Positions 60,155 through 64,000 of a DNA stretch of 64,000 nucleotides are shown here, piece after piece. Within the stretch, counting starts at the first letter, position 1. Each line of letters opens with the position of its first letter. The DNA is from Roseivirga sp. (lineage in GTDB: Bacteria; Bacteroidota; Bacteroidia; Cytophagales; Cyclobacteriaceae). A program made the position numbers and the translations under genes. The notes beneath the pieces are model-generated. The model saw nothing but the letters and a program-made list of their open reading frames with translations, was not told the DNA's origin and did no database searches. The DNA is taken from the NCBI GenBank assembly GCA_021404565.1, contig JAAWWF010000002.1, forward strand, positions 186,001 to 250,000. The letters run 5' to 3'.

Positions 60155-61084
60155 TCATCGCAGTGACTTTACAATAGTATTTACATTGGCTCTTACCATA
60201 CCTGTATAGGTGCCTTCCGGTGTTCCTTCAGCACCCATGGCATCTGAGTACAGATAGCCACCCACGATTACGTCATGTCCTTTTTGCTGACAGCCTTCAA
60301 TGATGGCATCGATGTTTTTCTGAGAAACCGAGGTCTCTACAAACACAGCCTTGATCTGTTTTTCGACAATAAAGTTCACGAGGTCTACACGATCTTTCAG
60401 GCCAAACTCTGATAGGGTGGAGATGCCCTGTAACCCCCTTACCTCAATATTGTAGGCTCTGCCGAAGTAGTTGAATGCATCATGAGCCGTAATCATGATC
60501 CGCTTGTCCAGTGGTACTGTGCTGATTTGAGTTCTCACCCAGTTGTCCAGCAATTGTAGCTCAGTGTTAAAGTCTTTCCCATTTTGCTGATAAAAGGCAG
60601 CGTTCTCGGGGTCTTCATTGGATAGAATCTCCACTACCACTTCAATGGTGGAGGACCAGAGCTTTACGTCAAACCATACATGAGGGTCATGAGCATCTTT
60701 ATAAACCGGATCGCTGAGCAGCCTGGAAACATCAATTCTTCCTGCTACGGGCACTACATTTTTGATGCGTTCCAGTTTCTCAAAGACTTCGCCCATTTTT
60801 CCTTCAAGGTGCAAGCCATTGTAGAAAATGATGTCTGCCCTCTGTAGACGTCCCAGATCACCCTGAGTGGCTTTATAGAGGTGAGGGTCTACACCAGGTC
60901 CCATAAGCGCCTGTACTTGTACGGAGTCTTTGCCTACATTTTTGACCACATCGGCTATCATGCCCGTAGTGGTTACCACACTCAGTTTATCGTTTTCAGC
61001 GCTTTTGTCTGATCCACCGCAAGCACTGAGCAGGAGGCAGGTTAGGAAAACAGCTGTGATACGCTTGAAAATTATGCTAGCCAT
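60155..61084 (-). CDS. Metal ABC transporter substrate-binding lipoprotein
   Basis: 309 residues, ZnuA/MntA/SitA class (cluster 9). Lipobox LLLSAC (Cys about 22). Metal-binding ligands by position: His in GPGVDPHLYKATQGD, His in DAHDPHVWFDV, Glu in AVFVETSVSQ and Asp near GGYLYSDAMG, the Asp/Glu pattern of Mn/Fe binders; there is no His-rich loop as in ZnuA. Captures metal in the periplasm. The first 13 bp of the gene overlap the end of mntR, so both are translated from one message and subject to its autoregulation. Confidence 0.93.
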   Translation of the reverse strand: MASIIFKRITAVFLTCLLLSACGGSDKSAENDKLSVVTTTGMIADVVKNVGKDSVQVQALMGPGVDPHLYKATQGDLGRLQRADIIFYNGLHLEGKMGEVFEKLERIKNVVPVAGRIDVSRLLSDPVYKDAHDPHVWFDVKLWSSTIEVVVEILSNEDPENAAFYQQNGKDFNTELQLLDNWVRTQISTVPLDKRIMITAHDAFNYFGRAYNIEVRGLQGISTLSEFGLKDRVDLVNFIVEKQIKAVFVETSVSQKNIDAIIEGCQQKGHDVIVGGYLYSDAMGAEGTPEGTYTGMVRANVNTIVKSLR

Positions 61085-61740
61085 ATGTTGTCTGCAACAG
61101 TTTGTGAAACGGTGATACTTTTCTTTTGATCAATAGTGATGTCCATAGAACCATCAAATTCAATGATGTCTTCCACGGTAATTTTGGTTCCAATGCTGAT
61201 ACCCACTTTGTCGAGGTATTTGAGAAAAGCAGTGCCTGAGTCCTCTACAGCTACTACCACTCCCGTAATACCGATTTGTGTCTGACTAAGCGGCTCACGC
61301 TTACTTTCTGTAAACTGACCATTCTCATCCGGAATAGGATCTCCATGAGGGTCGTATTGGGGGAAACCCAGGAATTCATCCAGACGCTGAATGAGTAGGG
61401 GAGATTTGATATGTTCCAGTTGTTCGGCCACGTCATGTACTTCATCCCAATTGAATTCCAGCTTCTCTACCAGAAAAACCTCCCACAGCCGGTGTTTTCG
61501 AATGACCCTCAGAGCAATTAGTTTTCCTTCTTCGGAAACATTTACACCCTGATACTTCTTATAATTCACCACCTCTTTTTTAGAGAGCTTCCTGATCATG
61601 TCACTGACGGAAGCAGGAGTGGTCTGCATCTCTTCAGCCAGCGCATTGGTGGTTACAGATTCTTCTCCGCTATTGGAGAGATGGTAGATGGCCTTAAGAT
61701 AGTTTTCTTCAACAAAGCTTAACATGCCTGTAAGTGTCAT
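61072..61740 (-). CDS. DtxR/MntR-family metal-dependent repressor
   Basis: 222 residues; a second Met at residue 6 (61725) is an equally possible start. N-terminal winged helix (about 8-70: MLSFVEENYLKAIYHLS, TTPASVSDMIRKLSKKEVVN), dimerisation/metal-binding domain (about 75-140; HRLWEVFLVEKLEFNWDEVH, LEHIKSPLLIQRLDEFLGFP, DPHGDPIP) and a C-terminal SH3-like FeoA domain (about 155-222). Represses metal uptake when Mn2+ or Fe2+ is abundant. It heads the transport locus. Upstream palindromes at 61756 and 61854 fit autoregulation. Confidence 0.94.
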   Translation of the reverse strand: MTLTGMLSFVEENYLKAIYHLSNSGEESVTTNALAEEMQTTPASVSDMIRKLSKKEVVNYKKYQGVNVSEEGKLIALRVIRKHRLWEVFLVEKLEFNWDEVHDVAEQLEHIKSPLLIQRLDEFLGFPQYDPHGDPIPDENGQFTESKREPLSQTQIGITGVVVAVEDSGTAFLKYLDKVGISIGTKITVEDIIEFDGSMDITIDQKKSITVSQTVADNIWLA

Positions 61741-61755
61741 GTACCAAAGATAGTG

Positions 61756-61771
61756 TTTAGATATATCTAAA
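61756..61771. promoter_or_regulatory. Perfect 16-bp palindrome, candidate MntR/DtxR operator
   Basis: TTTAGATATATCTAAA, identical on both strands, 16 bp before the mntR ATG at 61740. Shape and the T-T-A-G-x/x-C-T-A-A arms recall DtxR/MntR-family boxes. A related site lies at 61854-61869. Confidence 0.65.
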
Positions 61772-61785
61772 AAAAATATTCATGC

Positions 61786-61809
61786 TGTCTAAAAATAAAG
61801 AAATAGACA
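61786..61809. promoter_or_regulatory. Third inverted half-site pair upstream of mntR
   Basis: TGTCTA (61786-61791) and TAGACA (61804-61809) are complementary with 12 nt between. Their TAGA/TCTA core equals that of the two stronger palindromes on either side. Possibly an auxiliary site. Confidence 0.35.
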
Positions 61810-61853
61810 TCTTTCCATTGGTTAACAGTGTGTTGTGATAGATAAAAATAATT

Positions 61854-61869
61854 TTTAGACTTATCTAAA
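61854..61869. promoter_or_regulatory. Second candidate MntR/DtxR operator
   Basis: TTTAGACTTATCTAAA: perfect 6-bp arms (TTTAGA/TCTAAA) around a 4-bp centre. It shares 14 of 16 positions with the palindrome at 61756. It touches the stop of the glycosyltransferase gene and lies upstream of mntR. Confidence 0.55.
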
Positions 61870-62991
61870 TTAAGCTTTGAGAGAGTCGATAGTGGCTAAA
61901 AGCCGTGGTTCTTCGGTGGCCCAGTTGGAGATAGCTGTATCTCCTTTGTCATAAAAACTACCCGATTTCATTTGCTTATAGAGTGCTTGTGAATCGTAGT
62001 TATTAGGGTCAATAGGAATGGCTGCATTGAAGTTATCACAGAAGCTGATCCAGGTGGGGTTATCCAGCATGATGATGGGCAGGTGGTTGGAGGTGTACTC
62101 AAAAAGCCTTGTAAGGAGTTTATCATCATTAATGCCGTTGTTTGGTTTTTTAAGTACAAAACCAAAGTCGGCATTGGCTATTTCCTCCACGATAGTAGCA
62201 TGAGGCACCAGGTAGTCTCCACCTAGCAGTTCCACAAAATCTTTGTCTTTAATTATATCGTGAAGCTTTACTAAATCGGCCTTTAGGGCACAGTACCCTA
62301 CTATTTTTAGCCTGATCGTACTGTCGATCCTATGAAGCTGCTCTGTGATTTCTATGGCTTCAAAAACACCATTTGAGCCTGATATGGTACCGGAGTAGAT
62401 AAGGTCAACAGTGTCGGGCAGCAGGGGGCGCTGCGTCAACGAGCCACCTTGTGGAATCTTATATTTGTTTTCAACCACTACCGCTTTTTCTGGAACAAAA
62501 CGGAGTTGTTGTCGATAGACCTGCTCGGCCAGTATGAACTCATTAAAAAACGGACGGGTGGTCCATTCTTTGAAGCGCACCCATGCAGCCAGGAAGGGGC
62601 GTACGATCCTGGGGAAAACATTCGTATAAAGAATGTTTTTTACATAGTTTTCGCGGATATCATACACCGTTTTGGCTCCAAATAATATTCTGTATATAAT
62701 CGTAACTAGCAGTATTTCATGAGTGTTAGCTATGATAATATCAGGTTTTACTTTAAGGTATAGTTTGAAAATTCTGATGGGAGCGAAAAGACGGGGCCAC
62801 GACATTCGCGCAAAGGTGCCTAAAGGGTGAAATGTGATTGAATCGTGGGCCTTTATATTTTTTGATGCAAAGCCTATGATATTAACATCATATTTACTTG
62901 TTTTCGCCATCGAAAGACCAAATTTCTCGTACATGCGAGTGTCGTCAATGGGCTTGAGCACAGAAGCGATGACTACCTTGGTTTTTTGCAT
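61870..62991 (-). CDS. Glycosyltransferase, GT4-like (GT-B fold)
   Basis: 373 residues, no signal peptide. The N-terminal domain begins KVVIASVLKPIDDTRMYEKF, a start typical of group-1 glycosyltransferases; PDIIIANTHEILLVTIIYRI recalls the donor-independent half; the C-terminal half has VDLIYSGTISGSNGVFEAIE and DDKLLTRLFEYTSNHLPIIM, corresponding to the nucleotide-sugar-binding region (F/YEY-type Glu motif). Probably transfers a sugar to a cell-envelope polysaccharide. No other polysaccharide gene is in view, so acceptor and donor are unknown. Confidence 0.83.
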   Translation of the reverse strand: MQKTKVVIASVLKPIDDTRMYEKFGLSMAKTSKYDVNIIGFASKNIKAHDSITFHPLGTFARMSWPRLFAPIRIFKLYLKVKPDIIIANTHEILLVTIIYRILFGAKTVYDIRENYVKNILYTNVFPRIVRPFLAAWVRFKEWTTRPFFNEFILAEQVYRQQLRFVPEKAVVVENKYKIPQGGSLTQRPLLPDTVDLIYSGTISGSNGVFEAIEITEQLHRIDSTIRLKIVGYCALKADLVKLHDIIKDKDFVELLGGDYLVPHATIVEEIANADFGFVLKKPNNGINDDKLLTRLFEYTSNHLPIIMLDNPTWISFCDNFNAAIPIDPNNYDSQALYKQMKSGSFYDKGDTAISNWATEEPRLLATIDSLKA

Positions 62992-63029
62992 TTGCTAACT
63001 AAAGTTATAGATTTTTTCTGAAGGATTTT

Positions 63030-63842
63030 ATGGAATTGAGGGATATCATAGAGCGTGCATGGGAAGACAGAAGCTACCTGTCAGATAAGCAAACCATCAT
63101 CGCTATAAAGACAATCATTGAAGATTTGGACAGGGGGGATAAGCGTGTTGCTGAACCTACTGCCGAAGGTTGGGTGGTAAATGAATGGATTAAAAAGGCC
63201 GTGATTTTATATTTCCCAATTCAAAAAATGCAAACCATCGAGGTGGGACCTTTTGAGTTTCATGATAAGATCCGTCTGAAAGATGGTTATGCCAAAAAAG
63301 GGGTTCGCGTAGTGCCTCATGCAATTGCCCGTTACGGTGCCTATGTGAGCAAGGGGGTGATTATGATGCCTTCTTATATCAATATTGGCGCTTATGTAGA
63401 TGAAGGCACGATGGTAGATACCTGGGCTACGGTAGGCAGCTGTGCCCAAATAGGTAAAAATGTCCACCTGAGTGGTGGTGTAGGTATTGGAGGCGTTTTG
63501 GAGCCAGTGCAGGCTGCACCCGTCATTGTGGAGGATGGTGCATTTTTGGGTTCCCGCTGTATTGTGGTAGAGGGAGTAAGAATTGGAAAGGAAGCGGTAT
63601 TGGGAGCGAACGTAACCCTTACAGCCAGCTCAAAGGTGATTGATGTTACCGGTGACGAACCAGTGATTTATAAAGGTTATGTGCCGGAAAGAGCAGTGGT
63701 TATTCCCGGTTCTTACACCAAAAAATTCCCTGCAGGGGATTATAACGTGCCGGCTGCCCTGATTATCGGGAGAAGAAAGGAGAGCACGGATAAAAAGACC
63801 TCGCTTAACGATGCCTTGAGAGAGAATGATGTAGCCGTATAA
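63030..63842 (+). CDS. dapD: 2,3,4,5-tetrahydropyridine-2,6-dicarboxylate N-succinyltransferase
   Basis: 270 residues, full length. Catalyses succinyl-CoA + tetrahydrodipicolinate to N-succinyl-2-amino-6-ketopimelate in the diaminopimelate/lysine pathway; cytosolic trimer. The N-terminal helical domain is followed by a left-handed hexapeptide beta-helix (about 105-235: VIMMPSYINIGAYVDEGTMV, GVGIGGVLEPVQAAPVIVED, SRCIVVEGVRIGKEAVLGAN), with the GGVLEPVQA and VPSYINIGAYVD-type family signatures. The short spacing from the divergent glycosyltransferase (38 bp) means a compact shared promoter zone. A terminator follows. Confidence 0.97.
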   Translation: MELRDIIERAWEDRSYLSDKQTIIAIKTIIEDLDRGDKRVAEPTAEGWVVNEWIKKAVILYFPIQKMQTIEVGPFEFHDKIRLKDGYAKKGVRVVPHAIARYGAYVSKGVIMMPSYINIGAYVDEGTMVDTWATVGSCAQIGKNVHLSGGVGIGGVLEPVQAAPVIVEDGAFLGSRCIVVEGVRIGKEAVLGANVTLTASSKVIDVTGDEPVIYKGYVPERAVVIPGSYTKKFPAGDYNVPAALIIGRRKESTDKKTSLNDALRENDVAV

Positions 63843-63880
63843 GGAAATTTAATCCCGATTTGGGATAAAAACATTTTTGT

Positions 63881-63911
63881 GAGCCTCTGATCTTCAGGGG
63901 CTTATTTTTTT
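63881..63911 (+). terminator. Intrinsic terminator after dapD
   Basis: GCCTCTGA (63883-63890), loop TCT, TCAGGGGC (63894-63901), with one G-T pair, followed by TTATTTTTTT. A typical Rho-independent terminator 40 bp after the dapD stop. Confidence 0.85.
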
Positions 63912-64000
63912 GGTGTACGTTTTGATGTACCGAAAGCGTAATCATGACTTTACCAATGAGTTGGTTATGAGAACGTAGCGATGGTAGCGCTTTCACCCTA

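Overview
The window looks like a chromosomal segment of a Bacteroidota bacterium, most likely of the order Cytophagales (Fulvivirga/Roseivirga-like); this placement is inferred. Supporting signs are LytS/LytTR two-component pairs, membrane AraC regulators, a carboxypeptidase-regulatory-domain protein, several small one-TM proteins of the DUF6090 type, a metal-ABC permease fused to a DtxR-type regulator, weak Shine-Dalgarno sequences and moderate GC. No rRNA, tRNA, CRISPR array, transposase or integrase was recognised.

Layout. 1-3435: end of a LytS-type kinase gene, then a TPR histidine kinase and NarL-type regulator pair. 3496-7371: a five-gene operon with two trypsin-fold proteases, a secreted protein and a two-TM protein. 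7982-13014: two overlapping large genes of unknown family, the second with a ~265-residue internal duplication. 13079-22466: AsmA-like protein, small outer-membrane protein, CHAP/NlpC-like hydrolase, membrane protein, serine hydrolase lipoprotein, leucine-rich-repeat lipoprotein. 23144-32885: the most striking region, a six-gene operon encoding a secreted vWA protein, a membrane lipoprotein, a giant tubulin/FtsZ-superfamily protein, a two-TM protein with a calpain-type protease domain, a small unknown protein and a MinD/ParA-type ATPase with a C-terminal membrane anchor.

33155-41188: complete mnmE plus two decayed copies of its 3' end at 38305-38718 and 33155-33258, which bracket blocks of accessory genes (FkbM methyltransferase; carboxypeptidase-regulatory-domain protein, TPR protein, alpha/beta hydrolase and AraC regulator). 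This resembles serial insertion at the mnmE 3' end. 41242-43480: hydrolase lipoprotein and LytTR membrane regulator. 43900-51815: five DUF6090-type genes, one truncated copy and one related reverse-strand gene, interspersed with a frameshifted DUF559 endonuclease-like gene, a TolB-N/TPR protein and an Hcp-like protein. 52030-56144: DUF1579-like protein, Tiki/ChaN/EreA-like protein and a LytS/LytR pair. 56215-61740: a complete Mn/Fe/Zn ABC import locus with its DtxR/MntR regulator, preceded by palindromic candidate operators. 61870-63842: glycosyltransferase and dapD.

Functional reading. The best candidate for an undescribed system is the vWA-tubulin-calpain-MinD operon. Its predicted topology spans the envelope: periplasmic vWA sensor or scaffold, membrane lipoprotein, cytosolic tubulin-like filament, membrane-anchored protease and membrane-anchored MinD ATPase. 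Comparative genomics has linked vWA proteins to tubulin-superfamily proteins in a proposed membrane-remodelling system, but the calpain protease and membrane-anchored MinD partner seen here suggest a distinct variant.
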